Assembly (NCBI GenBank): GCA_905216025.1
Contig: CAJMSE010000030.1
Span: forward strand, 1-16,261
From: an uncultured bacterium
Lineage (GTDB): Bacteria; Bacteroidota; Bacteroidia; Bacteroidales; Bacteroidaceae
Length of the DNA: 16,261 bases
Reading direction: 5' to 3'
Program-made: the position numbers and the translations under genes
Notes under the pieces: model-generated
What the model was told of the DNA's origin: nothing
Seen by the model: only the letters and a program-made list of their open reading frames with translations
Databases searched by the model: none
Shown here: positions 1 to 8,573 of the stretch, in pieces
Position numbering within the stretch: position 1 is the first letter of the stretch
Layout: each line of letters begins with the position of its first letter

Positions 1-3000
1 GCCCGCAACGGGCTCAGGGTAACGCTGACCGCCAACGCGACGCAGCTCGACGGAGTGGTCGTGACGGGCATGCAGAAGATGGACAAGCGACTGTTTACCG
101 GTTCTACGACAAAGATTGACGCCTCGAGCGCCAAGCTCGACGGTGTGGCCGACGTGAGCCGCTCTCTCGAGGGACGCGCTGCCGGTGTGTCGGTGCAGAA
201 CGTCAGCGGAACGTTCGGTACGGCTCCGAAGATCCGCGTGCGCGGTGCCACGTCTATCTACGGCTCGTCGAAGCCCCTCTGGGTAGTTGACGGAGTCATC
301 ATGGAGGACGTGACGGAGGTTGACGCCGACGCCCTCTCCTCCGGAGATGCCGCCACCCTGATTTCCAGCGCCATCGCGGGACTGAACGCCGACGACATCG
401 AGAGTTTCCAGATTCTTAAGGACGGCTCGGCCACATCTATATACGGTGCGCGCGCCATGGCCGGCGTTATCGTTGTGACGACGAAACGCGGCAAGGCCGG
501 AACGTCGAAGATAAGCTATACAGGCGAGTTCACGATGCGCCTGAAGCCGAGCTACTCGCAGTTCAACATCATGAACTCGCAGGAGCAGATGGCCGTATAC
601 AAGGAGATGTACAGCAGCGGATACTTCTCGTTCATGAACTCATACCGCGCATCAAACAGCGGTGTGTTCGGCAAGATGTATCACCTGATGAACGAATACG
701 ACGCCACGTCGGGCAAGTTCGGACTGCCGAACACCCCCGAGGCGATGAACGCATACCTGCGCGAGGCCGAGTACCGCAACACCGACTGGTTCGACCTGCT
801 CTTCTCGAACTCAATCTCGCAGAACCACTCCATCAGCATGAGCTCGGGTACCGACAAGGCACAGTACTACACCTCGTTCAGCTACATGAACGACCCGGGA
901 TGGACAAAGAAGTCGAAGGTGGAGCGCTACACCGTCAACGTGAACGCCCTCTACAACATCAGCAAGAAGGTGACGCTTAACCTCATCGGAAACGCAAGCT
1001 ACCGAAAGCAGGAGGCTCCGGGTACGGCCAACCGCGAGGTGAACGTCGTGACGGGTGCCGCATCGCGCGACTTCGACATCAACCCCTACTCGTACGCCAT
1101 CAACACGTCGCGCACGCTCGACCCGAAGGAGCGCTACCTGCGCAACTATGCAGCCTTCAACATCTTCGAAGAGCTGGACAACAACTACATGAACCTCGAT
1201 GTCATCGACATGAAGTTCCAGGGAGAGCTGAAGTACAAGCCCGTAAGGACTGTCGAATTGTCGGCCCTGTACGCCTATAAGGTATCAACAACGACGCAGG
1301 CGCACAACATCACGGAGAACTCAAACCAGGCGATGGCGTTCCGTGCAATGGACGACGCCACCATCCGCGATGCCAACCCGTGGCTCTACACCGACCCCGA
1401 CTATGCCAACAACCTGCCGGAGACGGTGCTCCCCGTGGGAGGCTTCTACCGCGAGACGAAATATAAGATGAACAGCTGGGACTTCCGCGCCACGGCAAGC
1501 TACAACGACGTATATGCAGACAAGCACATACTGAACGTGTACGGCGGTATGGAGATAAACAACACCGACCGCAACAGGACGTTCTTCAACGGCGTCGGCA
1601 TGCAGTACGGCATGGGAATGCTCGGCAACTACGACTACACATTCTTCAAGCAGGCAAGCGAGGAGAACTCGATATACTACTCGCTGAACAACGGCTACAG
1701 CCGCGAGGTGTCCTTCTTCGGAACGGCCACATACTCGTATAAGGGCCGCTACACCGTCAACGGAACGATGCGCTACGAGGGCAGCAACCGACTCGGAAAG
1801 AGCCGCAGCGCCCGCTGGCTGCCCACATGGAACATCTCGGGTGCATGGAACGCACACGAGGAGCCGTGGTTCAGCAACCAGAAGGTGCTGACGCACGCCA
1901 CGCTGAAGGCTTCTTACTCGCTGACGGGTGACAAGCCGGCCGTGACAAACTCGAACGTCATCATCACAAGCTACAACCCGTGGCGTCCGTTCTCGTCGGA
2001 CAAGGAGTCCGGTTCGGAAATCTACGACTTCGCAAACCCCGACCTTACATACGAGAAGAAGCACGAGTTCAACGTCGGTGTGGACCTCGGTTTCCTGAAC
2101 AACCGCATCAACGTGTCGTTCGACTGGTACACACGAAACAACTACGACCTCATCGGCCCGAAGAGAACATCGGGTGTTGACGGCTCGGTGGTCAAGTATG
2201 CCAACGTTGCCAGCATGAAGTCGCACGGAGAGGAACTCACCATCAGCACGAAGAACATCGTCACAAAGGACTTCACCTGGGGCACGGACTTCATCTTCTC
2301 GCACACCAAGAGCGAGGTGACCGACCTCGACGCACGCAACCGCGTCATCGACCTGACGTCTAACTCGGGATTCACGCAGGAGGGATATCCCTACCGCGCG
2401 CTCTTCTCGCTCGACTTCAAGGGCCTTAACAAGTTCGGTATGCCTACGTTCGTCAACGAGAACGGCGAGGTGACGGTGAGCGACATCGACTTCCAGTCGT
2501 ACGTCACGGACCACCTCGTATACGAAGGTCCGACAGACCCGACAGTCACGGGCTCGTTCGGAAACACCTTCTCATACAAGGGATGGCACCTCAACGTGTT
2601 CATGACCTACTCCTTCGGAAACGTGGTGCGCCTCGACCCGTCGTTCGCATCGGCCTACTCAGACCTCACCGCCATGCCTAAGGAGTTTGCAAACCGCTGG
2701 GTGGTATCGGGCGACGAGAACAGGACGACAATACCCGCCATCGCCGACCTGCGCCAGCAGCAGAACGACCAGTACCTCTCAAGGGCATACAACGCTTACA
2801 ACATGTCTACAGACCGCATCGCAAAGGGCGACTTCATCCGCATGAAGGAGATATCGCTGTCGTACGATTTCCCGAAGACATGGATATCGCACCTCGGACT
2901 GAGCAACGCCAGCGCCAAGCTGCAGGCCACCAACCTGTTCCTCATCTATGCCGATGACAAGCTGAACGGACAGGATCCCGAGTTCTTCAACACCGGCGGT

Positions 3001-3054
3001 GTGGCCATGCCTATGGCAAGACAGTTCACCTTCACGCTGCGCTTAGGCATATAA
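1..3054 (+). CDS. SusC/RagA-family TonB-dependent outer-membrane transporter, 5' partial
   Basis: This is an outer-membrane TonB-dependent transporter that would import a ligand delivered by the SusD lipoprotein encoded next. The reading frame is open from base 1, so the gene begins upstream; 1017 residues are visible. The first visible residues, ending LDGVVVTG, match the end of the N-terminal carboxypeptidase-regulatory-like domain and the start of the plug. The plug carries the SusC hallmarks IRVRGATSI, PLWVVDGV and DIESFQILKDGSATSIYGAR, followed by VIVVTTKRG. The rest is a long Tyr/Asn-rich beta-barrel ending in the strand QFTFTLRLGI. The signal peptide and most of the N-terminal domain are outside the window. 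It heads a tight operon with SusD (48-base gap). The family is certain; the substrate is unknown. The lipoproteins downstream suggest a peptide or protein ligand rather than a glycan, which is inference. Confidence 0.96.
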   Translation, partial: ARNGLRVTLTANATQLDGVVVTGMQKMDKRLFTGSTTKIDASSAKLDGVADVSRSLEGRAAGVSVQNVSGTFGTAPKIRVRGATSIYGSSKPLWVVDGVIMEDVTEVDADALSSGDAATLISSAIAGLNADDIESFQILKDGSATSIYGARAMAGVIVVTTKRGKAGTSKISYTGEFTMRLKPSYSQFNIMNSQEQMAVYKEMYSSGYFSFMNSYRASNSGVFGKMYHLMNEYDATSGKFGLPNTPEAMNAYLREAEYRNTDWFDLLFSNSISQNHSISMSSGTDKAQYYTSFSYMNDPGWTKKSKVERYTVNVNALYNISKKVTLNLIGNASYRKQEAPGTANREVNVVTGAASRDFDINPYSYAINTSRTLDPKERYLRNYAAFNIFEELDNNYMNLDVIDMKFQGELKYKPVRTVELSALYAYKVSTTTQAHNITENSNQAMAFRAMDDATIRDANPWLYTDPDYANNLPETVLPVGGFYRETKYKMNSWDFRATASYNDVYADKHILNVYGGMEINNTDRNRTFFNGVGMQYGMGMLGNYDYTFFKQASEENSIYYSLNNGYSREVSFFGTATYSYKGRYTVNGTMRYEGSNRLGKSRSARWLPTWNISGAWNAHEEPWFSNQKVLTHATLKASYSLTGDKPAVTNSNVIITSYNPWRPFSSDKESGSEIYDFANPDLTYEKKHEFNVGVDLGFLNNRINVSFDWYTRNNYDLIGPKRTSGVDGSVVKYANVASMKSHGEELTISTKNIVTKDFTWGTDFIFSHTKSEVTDLDARNRVIDLTSNSGFTQEGYPYRALFSLDFKGLNKFGMPTFVNENGEVTVSDIDFQSYVTDHLVYEGPTDPTVTGSFGNTFSYKGWHLNVFMTYSFGNVVRLDPSFASAYSDLTAMPKEFANRWVVSGDENRTTIPAIADLRQQQNDQYLSRAYNAYNMSTDRIAKGDFIRMKEISLSYDFPKTWISHLGLSNASAKLQATNLFLIYADDKLNGQDPEFFNTGGVAMPMARQFTFTLRLGI

Positions 3055-3102
3055 GGAACAGCGTCCAGGTATATAAGAATAACGTCAATAAAGCAAAAAA
3101 GA

Positions 3103-4701
3103 ATGAACAAGATATTTAAATATGTTGCTTTCTCCGCCTGCGCGGCACTCACACTGACATCGTGCGACGACTATCTCGACAAGCTGCCGGACGACCGTGT
3201 GGAGGTGAACACCGTGGAGAAGATAAACAACCTGCTGGTATCTGCCTATCCCACGAGGACGAACGACCTCATCATGGAGGTCAGCTCGGACAACGTGTCG
3301 GACTACGGCAAGTCGTACAACACAAGCCAGCTCATGGAAGAGACCTACCGCTTCCAGCCCGTCACAGACGAGAGCTTCGACTCTCCCTACTTCATCTGGA
3401 ACGGATACTACAATGCCGTGGCCACGGCAAACCAGGTATTGGCAAGCATCGCGGAGATGGGCGCCACCGAAGAGCTGAAGGCTCAGGTGGCCGAGGCTAA
3501 GCTCTGCCGCGCATTCTCGATGTTCATGCTGGCCAACACGTTCTGCATGGCATGGAATCCGGACAAGGCCGACGAGTATCTCGGACTGCCCTACCCCAAG
3601 GAACCAGCAAAGGACATCTACGGAGAATATGAGCGCGGAACGCTGCGCGAGCTCTACGCAAACATCGACAAGGACATCGAGGATGCCCTGCCCTTTATCA
3701 GCGAGGACTACTACACCGTGCCGAAGTATCACTTCAACCTGAAGGCGGCATACGCATTCGCAACCCGCTTCAACCTCTACTACATGAACTATGACAAGTG
3801 CATACTGTATGCGGACAAGGTGCTGGGCAACGACCCCACGACGGTGATGCGCGAATTCGAGCCCTACACGCAGTTCGGCGCACAGGACATAGGCAACAAG
3901 TACATCCAGACATCGGAGAAGGCAAACCTCATGCTCCTGCCCGCCTACTCGATAGCAGGCCGCTGCCTGAGCTCCGGCTCATACCCGAGGTTCTGCCACA
4001 ACTACAACATCGTGGCATACGAGACATTCTGGGTGGGCGCTCCCTGGGGCTCCGGCTCCGGCGGTTCGGGCGGTCTCAACACGCTCTACTATGCCTCTAT
4101 GATGTACGGCAAGAACGAATGCGTGTACTTCCCGAAGTTCCTCGAGATATTCGAATACTCCGACAAGGTGAACGGCACGGGCTCGCCCCACGTCGTAGAC
4201 AACATCTTCACCGGCGACGAGACTCTGCTCTGCCGTGCCGAGGCCTACGCTCTCAAGGGCGGCGCGGATAACACGCAGAAGGCAGTGGACGACATGAACC
4301 TCTGGATCAGCACGCACTGCAAGGCCGAAGACGGCGACCAGAAGCGCCCGACACTGACAGTAGAGAGCATCAACGCCTTCATCGAAGACCTCGACTACGC
4401 ACCCGCCGTGCTCGAGAGCAACCGCGAACGCTCGATGCGCAAGCCCATGACGCCGCAGGGATTCACCGTGGCCGAGGGCACACAGGAGAACGTTCTCCAG
4501 CTGCTGCTCCACATGCGCCGCCTCGAAACGATATATCAGGGCATGCGCTTCGTGGACATCAAGCGCTACGGAATAGAGTTCAGCCACAACGTGGCCGGCG
4601 AGGACGCCATCGTGTTCAAGCCCGGCGACCTCAGAGGAGCCATCCAGCTGCCCAACGACGTGATTGCGGCAGGACTCGAGGCAAACCCACGCGAAGAATA
4701 A
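3103..4701 (+). CDS. SusD/RagB-family surface lipoprotein
   Basis: This is the ligand-capturing lid protein that sits on the SusC barrel at the cell surface. At 532 residues it has the usual SusD length. The N-terminus is a lipoprotein signal with lipobox LTSC and acylated Cys21, followed by the typical DDYLDKLPDDR start. The C-terminal SusD signature lies at about residues 470-490 (RRLETIYQGMRFVDIKRYG). The middle is helical, as expected for the TPR-like scaffold. An unusual Gly/Ser stretch, GSGSGGSGG, occupies residues 316-324 and is probably a surface loop. The start is supported by the signal peptide; there is no Shine-Dalgarno sequence, which is normal for Bacteroidota. The gene follows SusC by 48 bases and precedes the metallohydrolase gene by 21. 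The family is certain and the ligand is unknown. Confidence 0.95.
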   Translation: MNKIFKYVAFSACAALTLTSCDDYLDKLPDDRVEVNTVEKINNLLVSAYPTRTNDLIMEVSSDNVSDYGKSYNTSQLMEETYRFQPVTDESFDSPYFIWNGYYNAVATANQVLASIAEMGATEELKAQVAEAKLCRAFSMFMLANTFCMAWNPDKADEYLGLPYPKEPAKDIYGEYERGTLRELYANIDKDIEDALPFISEDYYTVPKYHFNLKAAYAFATRFNLYYMNYDKCILYADKVLGNDPTTVMREFEPYTQFGAQDIGNKYIQTSEKANLMLLPAYSIAGRCLSSGSYPRFCHNYNIVAYETFWVGAPWGSGSGGSGGLNTLYYASMMYGKNECVYFPKFLEIFEYSDKVNGTGSPHVVDNIFTGDETLLCRAEAYALKGGADNTQKAVDDMNLWISTHCKAEDGDQKRPTLTVESINAFIEDLDYAPAVLESNRERSMRKPMTPQGFTVAEGTQENVLQLLLHMRRLETIYQGMRFVDIKRYGIEFSHNVAGEDAIVFKPGDLRGAIQLPNDVIAAGLEANPREE

Positions 4702-4722
4702 CAACAAAACACCGAGACGATT

Positions 4723-5643
4723 ATGAAAGCAAAATATATCAGCCTGATGCTGATGCTCACCGCAGCAACGGCATTCACCGGATGCAGCGAAGACGACCTC
4801 GACCCGGTCAGCGTATTCGACACGACGGCGCCGGAACGCAACGAGTTCGACCTGTGGCTGCTCAAGAACTACAGCGAGGAATATAACATCAGCTTCAACT
4901 ACCTGTATAACGACAAGGAGACAGACCATACATATAATGTCATCCCGGCAGACTTCGACAAGTCGAAGGCCATCGCCAAGCTCGTGAAGCACATGTGGCT
5001 CGAGGTTTATGCCGAGGCCGTCAGCCCGACATTCATCAAGACCTACACGCCGCGTGTCATACAGCTCATCGGCTCATACGAGTGGAACCAGTCGGGCTCG
5101 CGAGTGCTCGGTACGGCCGAGGGCGGACTGAAGGTGATGCTCTACGGCATCAACAACCTCGACATAGACAACCCCTACATCAACACGGAAGACTTCTACA
5201 GGTCGCACGACGCCGAGCCGCTCGACCTCAACTACTTCTTCTTCCACACGATGCACCACGAGTTCTGCCACATCCTCACGCAGAAGAAGAACTACTCGAC
5301 AGACTTCCGCGTCATCAGCGTGGGCAAATACCACTCTACCGACTGGATAAACGTCAAGGACAAGGATGCCGGCAAGGAAGGATTCGTGTCGGGATACGCC
5401 AGCGGCGAGTATAACGAGGACTTCGCAGAGACATACGCCACATACGTGACGCTCTCGCCCGCAGGATGGCAGAAGGTCATCGACAACGCCGGACCAGAAG
5501 GCGCTGCCATAATAAACAAGAAGCTGGATCTCGTCAAGGAGTACTTCCGCGACAGCTGGGGCATCGAGCTCGACGACCTGCGCGACATAGTGCTCCGCCG
5601 CTCGGGAGAGGTGGCTTCACTCGACTTACATAATTTAGACTAA
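4723..5643 (+). CDS. Putative zinc metallohydrolase lipoprotein (HExxH, SusC/D-associated)
   Basis: This is a predicted surface lipoprotein of 306 residues with a zinc-protease-like active site. The signal peptide ends in lipobox FTGC, giving acylated Cys21. The zinc motif HEFCH spans residues 179-183, with Glu180 as the expected catalytic base. About 50 residues on, NEDFAE (Glu232 and Glu236) supplies an acidic third-ligand candidate, in the arrangement seen in the Peptidase_Mx1-type 'substrate import-associated zinc metallohydrolase' lipoproteins of SusC/SusD operons. The placement directly after SusD (21-base gap) and before the DUF4302-type lipoprotein (11-base gap) fits that family's known neighbourhood. 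By inference it trims or releases a peptide ligand at the importer. Proteolysis has not been shown here, and the zinc site could serve a binding role instead. Confidence 0.87.
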   Translation: MKAKYISLMLMLTAATAFTGCSEDDLDPVSVFDTTAPERNEFDLWLLKNYSEEYNISFNYLYNDKETDHTYNVIPADFDKSKAIAKLVKHMWLEVYAEAVSPTFIKTYTPRVIQLIGSYEWNQSGSRVLGTAEGGLKVMLYGINNLDIDNPYINTEDFYRSHDAEPLDLNYFFFHTMHHEFCHILTQKKNYSTDFRVISVGKYHSTDWINVKDKDAGKEGFVSGYASGEYNEDFAETYATYVTLSPAGWQKVIDNAGPEGAAIINKKLDLVKEYFRDSWGIELDDLRDIVLRRSGEVASLDLHNLD

Positions 5644-5654
5644 GGTAACAACAG

Positions 5655-7010
5655 ATGAGAACAAAGTTATATAATATCATTTTGCTGCTCGCCGGTGTCG
5701 TGTCGTTCGCGGCCTGCACGCCGGAAGTGGAGGATGCCTTCGACCTGAGTGCGGCCGAGCGTGTCAAGGAGCAGATGGCCAAATGCCGCGAGGTGCTCAC
5801 CGGTGCGGAAAACGGCTGGAAGATGGAGTACTACGCCGCCACGACATACGGCGGATACAACGTGCTCTGCAAGTTTGAGGGCGACAATGTCACCGTGGCA
5901 AGCGAGAAGGTAGGCGCAAACCACAAGGCCGGCATCGACGCGACGGGCAAGGCCGTGACCTCAACGTCACACTTCAAGATTGACCAGAGCCAGGGAGTGA
6001 TTCTCTCGTTCGACGGACTGAACGAGGTGTTCCACTACTTCTCCGAGCCGAACAACCCCGACTACGGTACGGCCAGCGACGGAATGGAAGGCGACTTCGA
6101 GTTCCGCGTAATATCGGCAACGCCCGAGAAGGTAGAGCTGGTGGGCAAGAAGCATGAGGCCCGCATCGTCATGTATCCGATAGAGAAAGACAAGACTTGG
6201 GAAAGCATCTTCAACGAGATAAGTGAGACGGACAACTTCATGAGCTCACGCTCATACCAGTTCGTGGTCGACGGCGTGGAAGACCCTGTCTCCGTGACGA
6301 AGAGCTACCGCCGCCTCGTGTTCACCTACAAGGACGACAAGGGCGAGCTGCAGTCTCTCGCCGCACCCTACATCACCACAAAGGACGGCTACAAGCTGTA
6401 TAACACGGTGAACATGTCGGGCGTTGACATCAGCATGATAGAGCGCGGAGAGACCGACGAGTACTTCACGGTGGCCGGAGTGGAAGGCGCACGCCTCTAT
6501 ACCTACGTGCCCACAAAGCGCGAGGCGCTCGAAACAGGTATGTGGTTCATCACCTATGATGACCTCAGCCCATACGCAAAGCCCTCTTGGGACGCCATGC
6601 GCGAGAAGCTGAAGACCGCCGGACCCAACCATTCGAAGAACACCGTATACTGGGCTCTCATCGGTTTCTACAACAAAGTGTTCGGATTCCACATGCAGGC
6701 CGGCAACGACTACGTGAGACTCGGTATCACCATCACGGCACTGAACGAGGCCGAAGATGAGATATCTCTGAGGATAAAGACCGCAGACAACAACAGTAAC
6801 GGTAGAAAATACTACAGCAGCTACGGCCTGAAAGAGGCCATAGAACCGTTCGTCGGCACGAGGGGAAGAAACTTCAAGATTACTTCCGACAACGAGCGCC
6901 GCCCGTCATACATGATCCTCACGGATATGGATGACCCGACAAACGTCATCAAGCTCTGGGCCGAGGAGAAGAACTATCCGTTCGGAGACCGCGGCGAAGA
7001 AGAACAATAA
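5655..7010 (+). CDS. DUF4302-type lipoprotein
   Basis: This 451-residue predicted lipoprotein has signal MRTKLYNIILLLAGVVSFAA and acylated Cys21 followed by TPEVEDAFDLSAAERV. The segment with AKCREVLTGAENGWKMEYY resembles the start of the DUF4302 family, which recurs in SusC/SusD operons that also encode a HExxH lipoprotein. The rest is predicted beta-rich with alternating charged and aromatic strands; I see no catalytic motif. Its function is unknown. Encoded 11 bases after the metallohydrolase, it is likely co-transcribed and could be an accessory surface ligand-binding protein of the import complex. The C-terminus is acidic and ends DRGEEEQ. The family call comes from recognising the N-terminal region, so it is less certain than those for SusC and SusD. 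Confidence 0.82.
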   Translation: MRTKLYNIILLLAGVVSFAACTPEVEDAFDLSAAERVKEQMAKCREVLTGAENGWKMEYYAATTYGGYNVLCKFEGDNVTVASEKVGANHKAGIDATGKAVTSTSHFKIDQSQGVILSFDGLNEVFHYFSEPNNPDYGTASDGMEGDFEFRVISATPEKVELVGKKHEARIVMYPIEKDKTWESIFNEISETDNFMSSRSYQFVVDGVEDPVSVTKSYRRLVFTYKDDKGELQSLAAPYITTKDGYKLYNTVNMSGVDISMIERGETDEYFTVAGVEGARLYTYVPTKREALETGMWFITYDDLSPYAKPSWDAMREKLKTAGPNHSKNTVYWALIGFYNKVFGFHMQAGNDYVRLGITITALNEAEDEISLRIKTADNNSNGRKYYSSYGLKEAIEPFVGTRGRNFKITSDNERRPSYMILTDMDDPTNVIKLWAEEKNYPFGDRGEEEQ

Positions 7011-7064
7011 CCGCCAAAGTAGGATTCTAACGGAAACGGCACTCACCCGCCCCGTAGGGACACA

Positions 7065-7118
7065 TTCTCGTATCTGTCCGCACATGAACCGCAAATACAT
7101 TGCGGGCAGATACGGGAA
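7065..7118. repeat. Long hairpin in the gap after the lipoprotein operon
   Basis: Arms 7065-7082 (TTCTCGTATCTGTCCGCA) and 7101-7118 (TGCGGGCAGATACGGGAA) pair over 18 positions with two G-U wobbles in RNA, around an 18-base loop. No T-run follows on either strand, so it is not a classical intrinsic terminator. It sits in the 227-base gap (7011-7237) between the operon and the secreted 395-aa protein gene. It could mark the operon's 3' end or be a leader structure for the next gene. I see no gene in the gap and no TAnnTTTG box; the last 50 bases before 7238 are AT-rich and may hold a non-consensus promoter. Confidence 0.6.
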
Positions 7119-7237
7119 AAACGCTTCAGTAAAGCTAAAAAATGTGCCCGACAGCAGATGACACGCCACTTCCGGGACATCATCCTGACGACAACAGAAA
7201 CACCAATAGTTATATTAACAATTAAAATTAATCAGTT

Positions 7238-8425
7238 ATGAGAAAGTATTTACTTTTCGTATTTGCAGCAATCGGCGCAATATCAGTGAATGCCCAGAAG
7301 GTCGCAAACATGAGAATTGCCTCGTCTGAACAGCTTTATCAGAAGGTTGTAAACAAGATGACAACAACCAACTCCGCTGTAATGGCAAACGTAAACAAAA
7401 CAGTAGCAAAAGCTCCTGCACTCAACGAAATTACAGGCAACTACATCGAGGATAACAACTTCGAGTTCCACGAGTGCTCAGCAGCAACAGTCACACTTGA
7501 CGGAGATTCCGCCATCATCACCTTCGACGATGGCTACGCAACGGTAAAGGGAGGTTATGATCCCGCAACTGGCGTCATCGACTGCGGCGCACAGACCTGC
7601 GGTTCATACACGAACACCCAGACAAAGGCAACCTATTACTTCGCTATCTACGGCATCTCAGAGCTGAACCTCGACGAAGGAAAGCTCAGCATCACTGAAG
7701 ATCTCAGCTTCACAGTGGCTGATGACAAGAGTATCTCTCTCGACCAGCTCGGATATATCCTCGTAATCTACGACAGCACAGCCCCCGAAGCCATCGACCA
7801 GACATGGAACTGGCACACTGAGACACACTTCATTCCTGTAAATGCAGTACAGGCCGGACATACCAACGGACGCTCGACACAAAACCAGTGGGCTGAATAC
7901 AGCATGCCTGTTGCCGTTGAAGACTTCGACTTCTCTGTAAACGTATATGGCTTCTGCGGCTATGGCTGCCTCTCCATCGACATCAATGAGGACGGTACCG
8001 TGACCATCCCCACAGGACAGCCGATGTTCGATCTGAACAATACAGAAGAGGAAGCAGCCGTATACGGCAGCTATATCAGCTTCTATGGAGTTGACCTTAC
8101 AAACGATGGAGGCATATCTACAAACACAGACAAGCCTTCTGTTACCGGCACGATAAATGGCAATACCATCACGATTGGTGAGTATTTCCGCCTGTGCAGC
8201 CTCTTCGATGCTGAAGGTTCGGGCTATGCCGAGAACTGGTATGCCGACGAGACGACCATCACCCTCAACGAAGGCAACTACCTTGCTACAGGCATCAAGG
8301 AGGTAACGACCACACGCGAGGAGATGGTTAAGAACGCAAAGACCTACAACGTAATGGGCCAGCAGGTTAACCGCGCCACAAAGGGTCTCGTAATCCGCAA
8401 CGGCAAGAAGTTCCTCAACAAATAA
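7238..8425 (+). CDS. Secreted protein of unknown function with Prevotella-type C-terminal sorting-like tail
   Basis: I do not recognise the main domain. The 395-residue protein begins with a type I signal peptide (MRKYLLFVFAAIGAISVNAQ, probable cleavage near VNA/Q) and has no lipobox. The body is acidic and beta-rich, with repeated strand-turn patterns (ATVTLDGDSAIITFDDGYA, LSIDINEDGTVTIPTGQPM) and cysteines in close pairs (DCGAQTC, FCGYGC) that could form disulfides. The C-terminus, YNVMGQQVNRATKGLVIRNG followed by KKFLNK, matches the short tail found on many secreted Prevotella proteins and resembles a T9SS type A sorting domain. It is therefore probably a surface or exported protein. It follows the import operon but is separated by 227 bases with a hairpin, so it is likely a separate transcription unit, and a terminator lies 65 bases downstream. 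A functional link to the operon is inference only. Confidence 0.78.
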   Translation: MRKYLLFVFAAIGAISVNAQKVANMRIASSEQLYQKVVNKMTTTNSAVMANVNKTVAKAPALNEITGNYIEDNNFEFHECSAATVTLDGDSAIITFDDGYATVKGGYDPATGVIDCGAQTCGSYTNTQTKATYYFAIYGISELNLDEGKLSITEDLSFTVADDKSISLDQLGYILVIYDSTAPEAIDQTWNWHTETHFIPVNAVQAGHTNGRSTQNQWAEYSMPVAVEDFDFSVNVYGFCGYGCLSIDINEDGTVTIPTGQPMFDLNNTEEEAAVYGSYISFYGVDLTNDGGISTNTDKPSVTGTINGNTITIGEYFRLCSLFDAEGSGYAENWYADETTITLNEGNYLATGIKEVTTTREEMVKNAKTYNVMGQQVNRATKGLVIRNGKKFLNK

Positions 8426-8490
8426 AAAGGACAACAGCTGACCGTGCCGCCACCGCACACGCAGGGCAGCACAGACATCAGACAACAACC

Positions 8491-8544
8491 GCATCCGCGC
8501 TCCGGAGGCCGAAAACAGGCCGAGGGGTGCGGATGTTTTCATTT
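8491..8544 (+). terminator. Intrinsic terminator after the secreted protein gene
   Basis: The outer stem CATCCGC (8492-8498) pairs with GCGGATG (8529-8535). It is extended inward by five further pairs including G-U, a small internal loop, and GGCC (8507-8510) with GGCC (8518-8521) around a 7-base A-rich loop. TTTTCATTT follows directly. It ends transcription from the 395-aa protein gene and may also block read-through from the convergent integrase gene. The rest of 8426-8573 shows no gene. Confidence 0.85.
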
Positions 8545-8573
8545 CCGCGGAGCAGCTACACGCCGGCAGCGCC

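Noticed and set aside
1321..2514. Long minus-strand open frame (397 codons) antisense to SusC
   Set aside because: It lies fully inside a clear SusC gene, its product is Val/Arg/Glu-rich low-complexity sequence with no motif, and it arises from GC-biased third positions.
3979..4992. Minus-strand open frame (337 codons) over SusD and the metallohydrolase start
   Set aside because: It is antisense to two well-supported lipoprotein genes, has no recognisable domain, and spans a gene boundary.
6931..7161. Small plus-strand frame across the end of the DUF4302 gene and the following gap
   Set aside because: It overlaps a real gene end out of frame and covers the hairpin; the product is basic low-complexity sequence with no start signal.
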